From: Bryobacteraceae bacterium
GTDB lineage: Bacteria; Acidobacteriota; Terriglobia; Bryobacterales; Bryobacteraceae
Assembly (NCBI GenBank): GCA_030041495.1
Contig: JASHNT010000055.1
Location: 49,442-113,441, forward strand
DNA length: 64,000 bases
Direction: 5' to 3'
In this document: positions 42,508-50,437 of the stretch, piece after piece
How the letters are laid out: each line of letters starts with the position of its first letter
How positions within the stretch are numbered: the stretch's first letter is position 1
The notes under the pieces: model-generated
Database searches by the model: none
Told to the model about the DNA's origin: nothing
What the model saw: only the letters and a program-made list of their open reading frames with translations
Position numbers and translations under genes: made by a program

Positions 42508-43138
42508 GATTCTGCTTCCCGAGGAACTCGGGTCAGTGACGCCGATCTGGTGGCGGGACACCACGGCGCCGCCCGCGAGCCAGACTCCGCACCCTCCCGC
42601 GCCGGTCTTCGCGCCGCCGCCCCCCATTTCGGAGGCAGAGCGGGAACGGATTGAACGCGAAGCCTATCAGCGTGGATTCGCGGAGGGGAAGAAGCTGGGG
42701 CAGGACCAGGCCGCGGCCGAGGTTCAAACCGTCCTGGAGCGCCTCAGCCGTTGCCTCTCCGAGCTCTCGGCCTTGCGTCCGAGCATGCGCCGGGAGGCGG
42801 AAAAGGACCTGGTGAAGCTGGCCATCGCGATCGCCCGCCGCGTCCTGCACCGCGAATTGACGCTCGATCCCCAGTCCATCGAAGGCTTGATCAAGGTCGC
42901 TTTGGAGCGCCTGGAATCGCGCGAGCTGTGCACCGTTCGCATCCATCCCGACCACGAAGCTGCGATTCGAGTGCTGCTCGACCGCTTCTCCAACGCGCAC
43001 AAGATCGAGATTATTGCCGACAAATCTCTGCGGCTGGGCGACGTGCTGTTGGAAACGCCGCACGGCTCCATCGACGCATCCGTCGACGCGCAGCTCAGCG
43101 AGATCGAGCGCGGTTTCGCGGACCGCCTTCAAAGGTGA
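42491..43138 (+). CDS. fliH: Flagellar export ATPase regulator FliH
   Basis: A 215-residue protein. RIEREAYQRGFAEGKKLGQD shows the glycine-spaced helix typical of FliH, followed by EKDLVKLAIAIARRVLHREL and a C-terminal region ending HGSIDASVDAQLSEIERGFA. It binds and restrains FliI. The start is GTG 42491 after GGGGACGGAAAGA; the frame is open upstream inside fliG but without a likely start. It is followed by fliI after 2 nt. Confidence 0.92.
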   Translation: MSSTSRILLPEELGSVTPIWWRDTTAPPASQTPHPPAPVFAPPPPISEAERERIEREAYQRGFAEGKKLGQDQAAAEVQTVLERLSRCLSELSALRPSMRREAEKDLVKLAIAIARRVLHRELTLDPQSIEGLIKVALERLESRELCTVRIHPDHEAAIRVLLDRFSNAHKIEIIADKSLRLGDVLLETPHGSIDASVDAQLSEIERGFADRLQR

Positions 43139-43140
43139 CC

Positions 43141-44463
43141 ATGAATCAGGAACCGCTATCGCTTTCGCCTTATCTGGACCAGCTCGACCAGATAGAACTG
43201 CTGCCGTGGTGCGGCGAGGTGACCGCGACTGTCGGTTTGCTGATCGAATCCATTGGGCCGGCCGTGGCCATCGGAGATTTTTGCGAAATGGATGGCGGAG
43301 GAGGCCGCCGCATCCGCACTCAGGTCATCGGCTTCCGCAACGGCCGCGTTTTGGCCATGCCACTGGATGAGCCCGAAGGCTTGACGCTGGGCGCGAAGGT
43401 GATCGCGCGCCCGCAGGACGCACGGCTCGCGGTTGGTCCGGGTTTGCTGGGCCGCGTACTGGACGGTTTCGGTGCGCCCCTCGACGGCGGGCCGCCCATC
43501 GGCGCCACCGATTCTTATCCTCTGTTCGCGGCTCCTCCAAATCCCATGCAGCGCCGCCACATCACGGACCGGTTGGTGACCGGCATCCGCGCCATCGATA
43601 GTCTGCTTACCTGCGGCCGGGGGCAGCGCATTGGATTGTTCGGCGGCAGCGGCGTGGGCAAGAGCACTCTGCTGGGCGCAATGTCGCGCAAAAATTCGGC
43701 GCAGGTCAGTGTGGTTGCGCTGATCGGCGAACGCAATCGCGAGGTCAAGGCCTTCCTGGAGCATGAGCTCGGTGAAGAAGGAAGGAAGCGTTCCGTGGTC
43801 GTGGTGGCAACCTCGGACCGGCCCGCGCCACTGCGCATTCGCGCCGCTTTTGTCGCACTGGCCGCCGCCGAGTATTTCCGCGACCAGGGTGCGGACGTTC
43901 TGCTGGTGATGGACTCCGTGACGCGCTTAGCGATGGCTCAGCGCGAAATCGGCCTTGCCGCGGGCGAGCCGCCGAGTCAAAAAGGATACACGCCCTCCGT
44001 GTTTACGCTGTTGCCCAAGATCTTCGAGCGCGCCGGAAACTTTGATAAGGGGTCCATCACCGGATTCTTCACCGTACTGGTGGAAGGCGACGACTTCAAC
44101 GAACCGATTTGCGACGCCTCCCGCGGCATCCTGGACGGGCATATGATTCTGTCCCGCGACCTGGCGTCGGCCGGCCACTATCCCGCGATCGACATCCTCT
44201 CTTCCGTGAGCCGGCTCGCGAGCAAAGTCGTCACCAAAGAAGAAACGCAAGCCGCCCAGCGCGTTCGCGAGGCTTTGGCTTTATACCACCAATCCGCGGA
44301 TCTGATCCAACTTGGCGCACATGTTCAGGGCGCGAATCATAAACTGGACCAAAGCATCCGGCTCCGCCCGCAGATCCTCGATTTTCTGCGCCAGGATGCG
44401 GACGCTCACTCTGGAATGGATGATACCCGGGCCGGTCTCTTCGCTCTGGCGAAACAACTATGA
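43141..44463 (+). CDS. fliI: Flagellum-specific ATPase FliI
   Basis: A 440-residue ATPase of the F1-beta/type III export family. Walker A is GLFGGSGVGKSTLLG near residue 164, IGERNREVKAFLEHELGEEG follows, and Walker B is DVLLVMDSVTRLAMAQREIG. YTPSVFTLLPKIFERAGN is family-specific. It forms the export ATPase with FliH and FliJ. The ATG at 43141 fits the family N-terminus. The stop overlaps the fliJ ATG by 4 nt. Confidence 0.97.
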   Translation: MNQEPLSLSPYLDQLDQIELLPWCGEVTATVGLLIESIGPAVAIGDFCEMDGGGGRRIRTQVIGFRNGRVLAMPLDEPEGLTLGAKVIARPQDARLAVGPGLLGRVLDGFGAPLDGGPPIGATDSYPLFAAPPNPMQRRHITDRLVTGIRAIDSLLTCGRGQRIGLFGGSGVGKSTLLGAMSRKNSAQVSVVALIGERNREVKAFLEHELGEEGRKRSVVVVATSDRPAPLRIRAAFVALAAAEYFRDQGADVLLVMDSVTRLAMAQREIGLAAGEPPSQKGYTPSVFTLLPKIFERAGNFDKGSITGFFTVLVEGDDFNEPICDASRGILDGHMILSRDLASAGHYPAIDILSSVSRLASKVVTKEETQAAQRVREALALYHQSADLIQLGAHVQGANHKLDQSIRLRPQILDFLRQDADAHSGMDDTRAGLFALAKQL

Positions 44464-44900
44464 AAGAGTTTCGATTTCGGCTCGAAAAAGTCCTCGGCTG
44501 GCGTCACCTGCAAATGCGCGCCGAAGAAGAGAAGCTGGTGGCGCTTCAGCAGCAGGTGGAAGTGCTCACGCGGCGCGCCAACGCTCTGGCGGCGGCGGAG
44601 CTGAACTCCAAACTGGGCGTGTTGAAGGCGCCTTCTGTACAGGGTTCGGACTTGCATGCCTTGACCGCGTTTCAAAACCGCGTCAAAAAGGAGCGCGCCA
44701 TGCTGGCCGCGGAGAGAGGCCAATGCGAAAGGCGCATCGCTCTGCAGCGCGCCCGCTTGCTGAAGGCTCAGAGGGACTATCGAGTCCTCGAAAAACTCCG
44801 CGAGCGCCGCAAGGATGCCTGGACCTACTCCAACAATCGCGAGCTGGAGAACGCCGCGGCGGATGCGCACCTTTCCAAACTGATTCGGGGCGACTCATGA
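44460..44900 (+). CDS. fliJ: Flagellar export stalk protein FliJ
   Basis: A 146-residue coiled-coil protein starting MKEFRFRLEKVLGWRHLQMR, the FliJ opening, then long helices with heptads (EEKLVALQQQVEVLTRRANA and LERRIALQRARLL-like sequence). FliJ is the central stalk of the export ATPase. It overlaps fliI by 4 nt and the following glycosyltransferase by 4 nt (ATGA at both ends). Confidence 0.9.
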   Translation: MKEFRFRLEKVLGWRHLQMRAEEEKLVALQQQVEVLTRRANALAAAELNSKLGVLKAPSVQGSDLHALTAFQNRVKKERAMLAAERGQCERRIALQRARLLKAQRDYRVLEKLRERRKDAWTYSNNRELENAAADAHLSKLIRGDS

Positions 44901-45997
44901 ACATCTTCCTCCTCACCGAGACCAAGAGCGGGTGCTACAAGTGGCGTGCCTCCATTCCCGCAAAATATCTGCGCCGGCGCGGCCACAAGGTTCAAATGTT
45001 CGACATGAGCGGGGGCGCCCAATACGAAGCCCCGGACGTGATGGTGTTCTACCGCGCTCATTTTCAGGAGGGCGTCAAGATTGTCGATTGGTGCAAGCGC
45101 AAGGGCGTGCGCGTGATCTTCGATACGGACGATGCGCTCGACCTGGTGCCGCCGGAGAACCTGAATTACCAGATCGTGCGCCCTCGCCTCGATCTCTATC
45201 AGACCATGCTCTCGGCTGCAGACCTCGTGACGACAACCACGGATACTCTGGCCGCACATCTTCGCCGCTCGAATCCGAACGTCACGGTGATCCCCAATAG
45301 TGTGGACCCCGAGGAATGGCCCGGCCGCGCCCCAGCTCAGCCGGGAAGCGGCCCGGTGCGCATCGGTTGGACTGGCAGCCCGACCCATTTCGCCGACTTG
45401 GCCGTGGCGCTGGACGCTGTTCGCGAGCTGCAGAAGAAACACGATTTCGTGCTGGTGCTGCAAGGGCTATGCCTTGAGTCCACGCTCGATGAGTTGTGTC
45501 AAGTCCTGCTGGCTAAGCACGGCAAACAGTTTTTCGAAACGGCCTTCGGCCATTCCTTCAAGCACTTCATGACCAAGTTGGCGGGCATCCGCTACGAATT
45601 TCATCCCACTGTTCCGGTCGCGGACCACGCCGCAAAAGTGTGTGAGCTGGCGCTCGACATCGGCATTGCGCCTCTTGCCGACACTCCCTTCAACCGGCAC
45701 AAGAGCTGCATCAAGTTTTACGAGTACGCGATGGCCGGAGCGGTGACCGTCGCGTCCCGGGTGGTTCCTTATTCCGAAGAGGTCTCCCTCGCCGCAAAGA
45801 ACAACCGCGAGGCCTGGAAACAGAGACTGGAGTCGGCGCTCAACGGCGACCGGACTTCGCTCTGGCGAGAGCAACGGGATTGGGTGCTGGCGCACCGCAA
45901 TATCGAAACGGTTGTCGAATCCTGGGAGCAAGTTTTGAGCGGAGCTTCCCAGGCGCGCCCATCGAGTACGGCCGCAAAGGAGGCGGTGCCGGCGTGA
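44897..45997 (+). CDS. GT4-like glycosyltransferase embedded in the flagellar operon
   Basis: A 366-residue protein. It opens MNIFLLTETKSGCYKWRASI and has IFDTDDALDLV, VIPNSVDPEEWPGR, PVRIGWTGSPTHFADLAVAL and KFYEYAMAGAVTVASRVVPY, a GT4-type C-terminal donor site with a conserved glutamate (FYEYAMAG). It resembles the enzyme at 9280-10467. Its ATG overlaps the fliJ stop and its stop overlaps the GTG of the second motA (4 nt each), so it is coupled to motor genes on both sides. This placement suggests that flagellin or another flagellar protein is glycosylated; the acceptor is unknown. Confidence 0.82.
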   Translation: MNIFLLTETKSGCYKWRASIPAKYLRRRGHKVQMFDMSGGAQYEAPDVMVFYRAHFQEGVKIVDWCKRKGVRVIFDTDDALDLVPPENLNYQIVRPRLDLYQTMLSAADLVTTTTDTLAAHLRRSNPNVTVIPNSVDPEEWPGRAPAQPGSGPVRIGWTGSPTHFADLAVALDAVRELQKKHDFVLVLQGLCLESTLDELCQVLLAKHGKQFFETAFGHSFKHFMTKLAGIRYEFHPTVPVADHAAKVCELALDIGIAPLADTPFNRHKSCIKFYEYAMAGAVTVASRVVPYSEEVSLAAKNNREAWKQRLESALNGDRTSLWREQRDWVLAHRNIETVVESWEQVLSGASQARPSSTAAKEAVPA

Positions 45998-46851
45998 GCG
46001 CTCCATCGTCCGCGATATCGTCCCTGGGCCGCCCGGCCAGCGCGCCCAAAACTACCTCGACCGGCGCGCAGACTGCCGGAAGTACGGGCCGGAAGCGCCT
46101 AGATCAATGGATGCTCGGCGGTTTCGTGCTCACCTTCGCGGCATTATTGGCCGGGATTGCGGCAACCCGAGTCCCCGCCGCATACTTCTTGCAACCTTCC
46201 GGCTTGTTGATCGTGCTCGGCGGAACGCTCGGCGCGACCATCGTCACCACACCCAAACACGCTTTAGAGAGCGCGGTCCGCAGGGTCGCCGGACTATGGT
46301 GGGAACGCGGCCCGGCTCGCGCGGAGTTAGCCGAAGAGATTCTCTCCTACGTTCGTCTGGCGCGCAGTAGAGGGATCGTGGCGCTGGAGCCCGCGGTTCG
46401 TGAAAGCCGCCACCAGTTCCTGCGCGAATCGCTGGCCTTGGCCCTCGACGTCCACAAACCAGACTTGCAGGCTGCCATCGAAACCCAGATGCGATTGAAT
46501 GAGCGCCGCGGGGAAGCCGACGCGAAGACGCTCGAGACCGCGGGTGGATTCGCGCCGACTATCGGTATTCTCGGCACCGTCGTCGGGCTGATCGACGCGC
46601 TGCGACGTTTCTCGGACCTGTCCGCTGTAGCGGGCGGCGTGGGCACGGCCTTTGCGTCCACTCTTTACGGAATCGGCCTGGCCAACCTGGTGCTGCTGCC
46701 GCTGGCACAAAGGATTCGGGCCGCCGTCGCCGCAAACTTCGAAACCGAAGAACTGATTCTGGAAGGCGTCATCTGCATCCTGGACGGCATTCATCCGGCC
46801 TTGGCTGCGGAACGGCTGAAGGCGTTTCTCGACCACAAGCAGGCCCGATGA
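45994..46851 (+). CDS. motA: Second MotA-type stator protein
   Basis: A 285-residue paralogue of MotA. Membrane segments: MLGGFVLTFAALLAGIAAT, GLLIVLGGTLGATIVTTPKH, FAPTIGILGTVVGLIDALRR and GTAFASTLYGIGLANLVLLP. A 45-residue serine/threonine-rich N-terminal extension is extra. It starts with GTG overlapping the glycosyltransferase stop (GTGA) and overlaps motB2 by 4 nt. Together with motB2 it would form a second stator, possibly with other ion or load properties. It could instead energise a non-flagellar process, but the operon argues for the motor. Confidence 0.85.
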   Translation: MSAPSSAISSLGRPASAPKTTSTGAQTAGSTGRKRLDQWMLGGFVLTFAALLAGIAATRVPAAYFLQPSGLLIVLGGTLGATIVTTPKHALESAVRRVAGLWWERGPARAELAEEILSYVRLARSRGIVALEPAVRESRHQFLRESLALALDVHKPDLQAAIETQMRLNERRGEADAKTLETAGGFAPTIGILGTVVGLIDALRRFSDLSAVAGGVGTAFASTLYGIGLANLVLLPLAQRIRAAVAANFETEELILEGVICILDGIHPALAAERLKAFLDHKQAR

Positions 46852-47507
46852 TTCCGCGTTCTTCTCCTCCTCCCCATCATCGCGACCGTTGGATGGTCAG
46901 TTACCTGGACATGGTCACGATTCTGCTCGTGTTCTTCGTGGCCGCGGCCGCGAAAACGCTGGCTCCCGATCACAAACCTCAGCCCGGCCCTCCCGCTCCC
47001 GCGCCTGTTACCGCCGCTGTCCCGCGCCCCGCGCAACTTCTGCAGGCGCAGCCGCCGCGTGACCAGATCCACGAAAAACTCGCCGCTGCCGGAATCGAAG
47101 TCCGGCGCGAACCGCGCGGCCTGGTCGCCAGTCTTCCGCAGGCGATCCTGTTTTCGCCCGGCGACGATCGCATCTCCGCCGAAGCGCTGCCCATGATCTC
47201 CCGCGTCGCCGAAGTGCTCCGCGATGCGCCCAATCCGGTAATCGTGGTGGGCCATGCGGACTCGGTACCGATTCACAACCGTCGCTTCAGAAATAACTGG
47301 GAGCTTTCGGTTGCCCGCGGCATGCGCGTTCTGGAACTGCTGACGCACCGGTACCAGATAGACGAACGCAGGCTATCGGTTTCCGGCGACGGGTCCACCC
47401 GCCCCACCGATACAAATGACACGCCCGAAGGCCGCGCCGCGAACCGGCGCGTGGAACTGGTAATCCTCGACGCGCCTCTCACGAATCTCGCCCCAACTGC
47501 CGATTGA
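46848..47507 (+). CDS. motB: Second MotB-type stator protein
   Basis: A 219-residue protein. WMVSYLDMVTILLVFFVAAA is the membrane helix with the channel aspartate in YLD. A proline-rich plug/linker follows. The OmpA-like domain has PVIVVGHADSVPIHNRRFRN and NWELSVARGMRVLELL, then SVSGDGSTRPTDTNDTPEGR. It is shorter than the first MotB by about 50 residues, mostly in the linker. It overlaps motA2 by 4 nt. Confidence 0.85.
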   Translation: MIPRSSPPPHHRDRWMVSYLDMVTILLVFFVAAAAKTLAPDHKPQPGPPAPAPVTAAVPRPAQLLQAQPPRDQIHEKLAAAGIEVRREPRGLVASLPQAILFSPGDDRISAEALPMISRVAEVLRDAPNPVIVVGHADSVPIHNRRFRNNWELSVARGMRVLELLTHRYQIDERRLSVSGDGSTRPTDTNDTPEGRAANRRVELVILDAPLTNLAPTAD

Positions 47508-47516
47508 TCAAGTGTA

Positions 47517-48224
47517 ATGTTGTGGATCGCCCTATTTCTCATGCAGGATGCCGGCTCCCAGGCTGAGCGCGTGCGCGCCGCCATGGAATCGTCACTCCAA
47601 CACCAGCGCGAGTCAATCAAGAAGCAGGAGGCCGCGGTCCGGGCAACACCAGCCGGTTTTCGCGTTGCCGCTTCCTCTGCCTCCATTGTCTGGCCGGCTC
47701 CCATTACCGCAACCTGCGACCCGGTCCCGCAGCCGGAACTGACGCAAATGATCGGCGAAACGGCGCGGAAGGTCGGCATTGACGGCGGGTTGGTGCGGGA
47801 GGTCGCGCGGCAGGAGTCGGGCTTCCGGCCCTGCGCGGTTTCTCCCAAGGGCGCGCAAGGGCTGATGCAGCTTATGCCCGCCACGCAGGCACAGTTCGCC
47901 GTCGAGAATCCTTTCGACGCCCGCCAGAGCTTGGAGGCGGGGAGCAAACTTCTGAAGCAGCTTCTCGACCGTTATAACGGCGATTTGACCTTGGCGCTGA
48001 GCGCATATAACGCCGGCGCCGGCTGCGTCGACCGTTCCGGAGGAGTTCCCGACATTCCGGAAACCAAGAACTATGTTTTAAACATTCTCAGCCATGCGGC
48101 GGCATTCGAAAGTCCGGAGCTCCAAAGCTTTGCGGACTACGTCCCGTTTGCTCCGGCGCTGGCTTTCGGTTCGAATCAGGCGGCGGGCGAGGGCGGGTGC
48201 CAGGCCCCGGCCGGCCATCAATAG
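47517..48224 (+). CDS. SLT-family lytic transglycosylase
   Basis: A 235-residue exported protein. A short hydrophobic leader (LWIALFLMQDAGSQA) precedes a coiled region. The SLT domain follows: ETARKVGIDGGLVREVARQE with catalytic glutamate in RQESGF, then SPKGAQGLMQLMPATQAQF and LALSAYNAGAGCVD. It cleaves peptidoglycan. Its place at the end of the flgB-motB2 operon suggests that it opens the wall for the rod, replacing the hydrolase domain missing from the short FlgJ. Confidence 0.85.
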   Translation: MLWIALFLMQDAGSQAERVRAAMESSLQHQRESIKKQEAAVRATPAGFRVAASSASIVWPAPITATCDPVPQPELTQMIGETARKVGIDGGLVREVARQESGFRPCAVSPKGAQGLMQLMPATQAQFAVENPFDARQSLEAGSKLLKQLLDRYNGDLTLALSAYNAGAGCVDRSGGVPDIPETKNYVLNILSHAAAFESPELQSFADYVPFAPALAFGSNQAAGEGGCQAPAGHQ

Positions 48225-48240
48225 GAGACGCGTATCGCTC

Positions 48241-49089
48241 ATGGCCAATGAATTGAGAGACCGCGCTTTGAAGGCAGCCGACACGCTGCCCGTAGTCGCC
48301 GGAGTGCTTCAAAAAACGCTCGGCTTATATAAGGATCATGAGAACGTCTCCGTGGCCCGGCTGGCCACCAGCATTGAGCAAGACGTCGTGATCACCGGCA
48401 CGATCCTTTCGATCGCCAATTCGGCCATGTACGGCGGCCGCAGCACCGTGTCCAACCTGCGCCAGGCGATCGCCCGCGTGGGAATCAACAAGACCCGCAA
48501 TGTATTGCTGGGATTGTCAGTAACCCGCGGCTTCCGGACCATCCGGGTGAAGACCCCCGCCTGGTCGCTGGCGCGCTTCAATGCGCACTCCCTTGCCTCG
48601 GCGGCTTTGAGCGATCTCATCGTCCGGAACGTGCGTTCGGCCGACGCGGAATGGGCCTTTCTGGCAGGTCTGCTACACGATATCGGCCTGCTAGTGATCG
48701 CCGCCGGCTTACCGGAGGAGTTCGGAGCCATCATGCAAGGCTCTGGCGGCGATGCGACCCTTATTGAGCAGGAGCAGGCGCTGCTCGGCTTCACGCATTT
48801 TGATCTCGGTGCGGAAATGATCTCGCGCTGGAACTGTCCGGTAGCCGTGCAGGAAGCCGCGCGTTTTTGCCAGTCCGCCTCCGCCGATCTGGAGCAGCCT
48901 CTGGCCCTGGGAGCCGTGGTCAAGAGTGCCACCGTCATCGCGGACTCGCAACGGATCTCCAACTTCAACTCGTTCCAGAACCCTGACATCACCGGTGAAT
49001 TGTTGGAGGCGCTCGAGATCAACCGGCCGGAGCAGTTCATCGCGGAATTCCGCGCGGACTATAACGATTTACAAAGCAACGCGGCATGA
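48241..49089 (+). CDS. HDOD-domain signalling protein (first)
   Basis: A 282-residue protein made essentially of one HDOD domain: TLPVVAGVLQKTLGLYKDHE, SVARLATSIEQDVVITGTIL and SIANSAMYGGRSTVSNLRQA near the N-terminus, and AFLAGLLHDIGLLVIAAG in the HD-like part. HDOD proteins lack full phosphohydrolase function and act in signalling and motility control. It lies 16 nt after the transglycosylase, probably as part of the same operon. The ATG at 48241 follows TAGGAGACGCG. It is distinct in sequence from the HDOD proteins at 49445 and 50438. Confidence 0.85.
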   Translation: MANELRDRALKAADTLPVVAGVLQKTLGLYKDHENVSVARLATSIEQDVVITGTILSIANSAMYGGRSTVSNLRQAIARVGINKTRNVLLGLSVTRGFRTIRVKTPAWSLARFNAHSLASAALSDLIVRNVRSADAEWAFLAGLLHDIGLLVIAAGLPEEFGAIMQGSGGDATLIEQEQALLGFTHFDLGAEMISRWNCPVAVQEAARFCQSASADLEQPLALGAVVKSATVIADSQRISNFNSFQNPDITGELLEALEINRPEQFIAEFRADYNDLQSNAA

Positions 49090-49142
49090 ACGCGGGATCG
49101 GATCCGCCCGTTTCGAACTCCGCTTTCATGCTTCCATGAGAT

Positions 49143-49448
49143 ATGGAGAAGCGACAGAATCCACGGTACCCGATCGAGGCTTCCGCGGTTCTGCGCGTCG
49201 AGGGCCGTCCTGGCCCGTTTCTCGTCACCCTGCTGGACGTTTCCGCTACCGGCCTGCGTTTGAGCTCCCCGGTTGCGTTCCCGCAAGGCTCCAAAGTCGC
49301 CATCAAATGCTTGAGTAGGGAGGTGTCTGGCGAGGTCCGCTACTCCCGCCCCGTGGAACGCTCCACGTTTCACATCGGCGTTTTGGCGGAATCGGTTTCC
49401 GGCGGCGCCGCGGAGCTTGATCTGGTGAGCTTGTTTCAGCGACGCTAG
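49143..49448 (+). CDS. PilZ-domain protein
   Basis: A 101-residue single-domain protein. RQNPRYPIEASAVLRV provides the RxxxR motif and LLDVSATGLRLSSPV the D/NxSxxG motif of c-di-GMP-binding PilZ domains. It may couple c-di-GMP to motor or polysaccharide output, as YcgR does in enterics, though it lacks the YcgR N-terminal domain. It lies 53 nt after the first HDOD gene and its end overlaps the convergent second HDOD gene by 4 nt. Confidence 0.82.
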   Translation: MEKRQNPRYPIEASAVLRVEGRPGPFLVTLLDVSATGLRLSSPVAFPQGSKVAIKCLSREVSGEVRYSRPVERSTFHIGVLAESVSGGAAELDLVSLFQRR

Positions 49449-50326
49449 CGAAGCATCGCGTCGACGGCTTTCCATTCCTCCGCGAAGCGCTCCAGCAGCC
49501 GGTCCTGATTCAGAGTGTGGCCCGCGAACCCGATCGATGGGGCCGGCTGATCCGTGACTCGCGGAGGCTCGATCGACATTCCCAGCGCGTCGATCAGAGC
49601 GTCGGCTCGGTGGATCGCGAGGCTCAACGGCACGCCGCTTTTTGCCGTCTCCGGCAGCGCTTGCGGGGCGTGATGAAACGCGGCGGCGGTTTGAAGGTTC
49701 TCCGCCAAGCCCCAGCGCTCCAACGCCAGAGCCGACAACTCCGCGTGGTCGGTCCCTAGGATCTCCCTCTCACAATCCACAAGGTGTTCCTGGTTGACGG
49801 AGGCGGCAGCCTGCACGCTCTCGTACTGCTCGGGCAAGGCCACGGCGATCAGCAAAGAACCCACGTCATGGAATAACCCCGCGAGGAACGCTCCTTCCGC
49901 ATCGTCTAGTGGTACTTCATTCGCCAAAAGTTCCATCATCGCCGCCACCGCGACGGAGTGCAGGTTGAACCGGATCATGGAGAAAAGGTGAGCTCGCGGG
50001 CGGCGGGAGAACAGATTAGCGACGGTCCGCACCAGCGCGAACCTGCGGACGGTCCCTACGCCCACCATCACGATCGCGTGGCGGACGGATTCGACCTGAT
50101 ACGCCCGGTTGAACGCAGCGGAATTGGCCGATTGCACCACCTGGGCCGATAGTACCGAGTCCGTTTCGATCAGCGCCGCGACCTCCGCCAAGTCGTAATC
50201 CCGCCGAGAAAGCCGGCCGAGCAGCCGCCCGGCTGACGCCGACATCACCGGCAGTTTGTTCAAGCTCTCGAGCGCCTTGGCTCTCGATATGCTCCCTTTA
50301 TAGCCAGTCGCAAACAGACTTTCCAC
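49445..50326 (-). CDS. HDOD-domain signalling protein (second)
   Basis: A 293-residue protein. The HDOD domain begins LNKLPVMSASAGRLLGRLSR and includes SVLSAQVVQSANSAAFNRAY and AFLAGLFHDVGSLLIAVALP. I use GTG 50326 as start. A longer reading from 50470 overlaps the divergent HDOD gene and contains low-quality sequence. A sigma-28-like site (50335-50361) sits directly upstream, leaving almost no leader. No Shine-Dalgarno is present. The C-terminal 40 residues are outside the domain. Confidence 0.82.
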   Translation of the reverse strand: MESLFATGYKGSISRAKALESLNKLPVMSASAGRLLGRLSRRDYDLAEVAALIETDSVLSAQVVQSANSAAFNRAYQVESVRHAIVMVGVGTVRRFALVRTVANLFSRRPRAHLFSMIRFNLHSVAVAAMMELLANEVPLDDAEGAFLAGLFHDVGSLLIAVALPEQYESVQAAASVNQEHLVDCEREILGTDHAELSALALERWGLAENLQTAAAFHHAPQALPETAKSGVPLSLAIHRADALIDALGMSIEPPRVTDQPAPSIGFAGHTLNQDRLLERFAEEWKAVDAMLR

Positions 50327-50334
50327 GCTTCGGT

Positions 50335-50361
50335 ATATCGATGAACCTGGCCATAAGTTGA
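50335..50361 (-). promoter_or_regulatory. Sigma-28-like site before second HDOD gene
   Basis: On the minus strand TCAA, exactly 15 nt, then ATCGATAT: 8 of 12 consensus positions. It resembles the flbD (TAAA-N15-ATCGATAC) and flgM (TCAA-N15-TACGATAT) sites. It would place the HDOD gene in the late flagellar class. Confidence 0.3.
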
Positions 50362-50437
50362 GAGAATTACGCCGTCCCTCAAAAAACCCTCTAATCCTCG
50401 CCCGGGGTTTCGATATGAGAATGGCACAACTGTCCCA

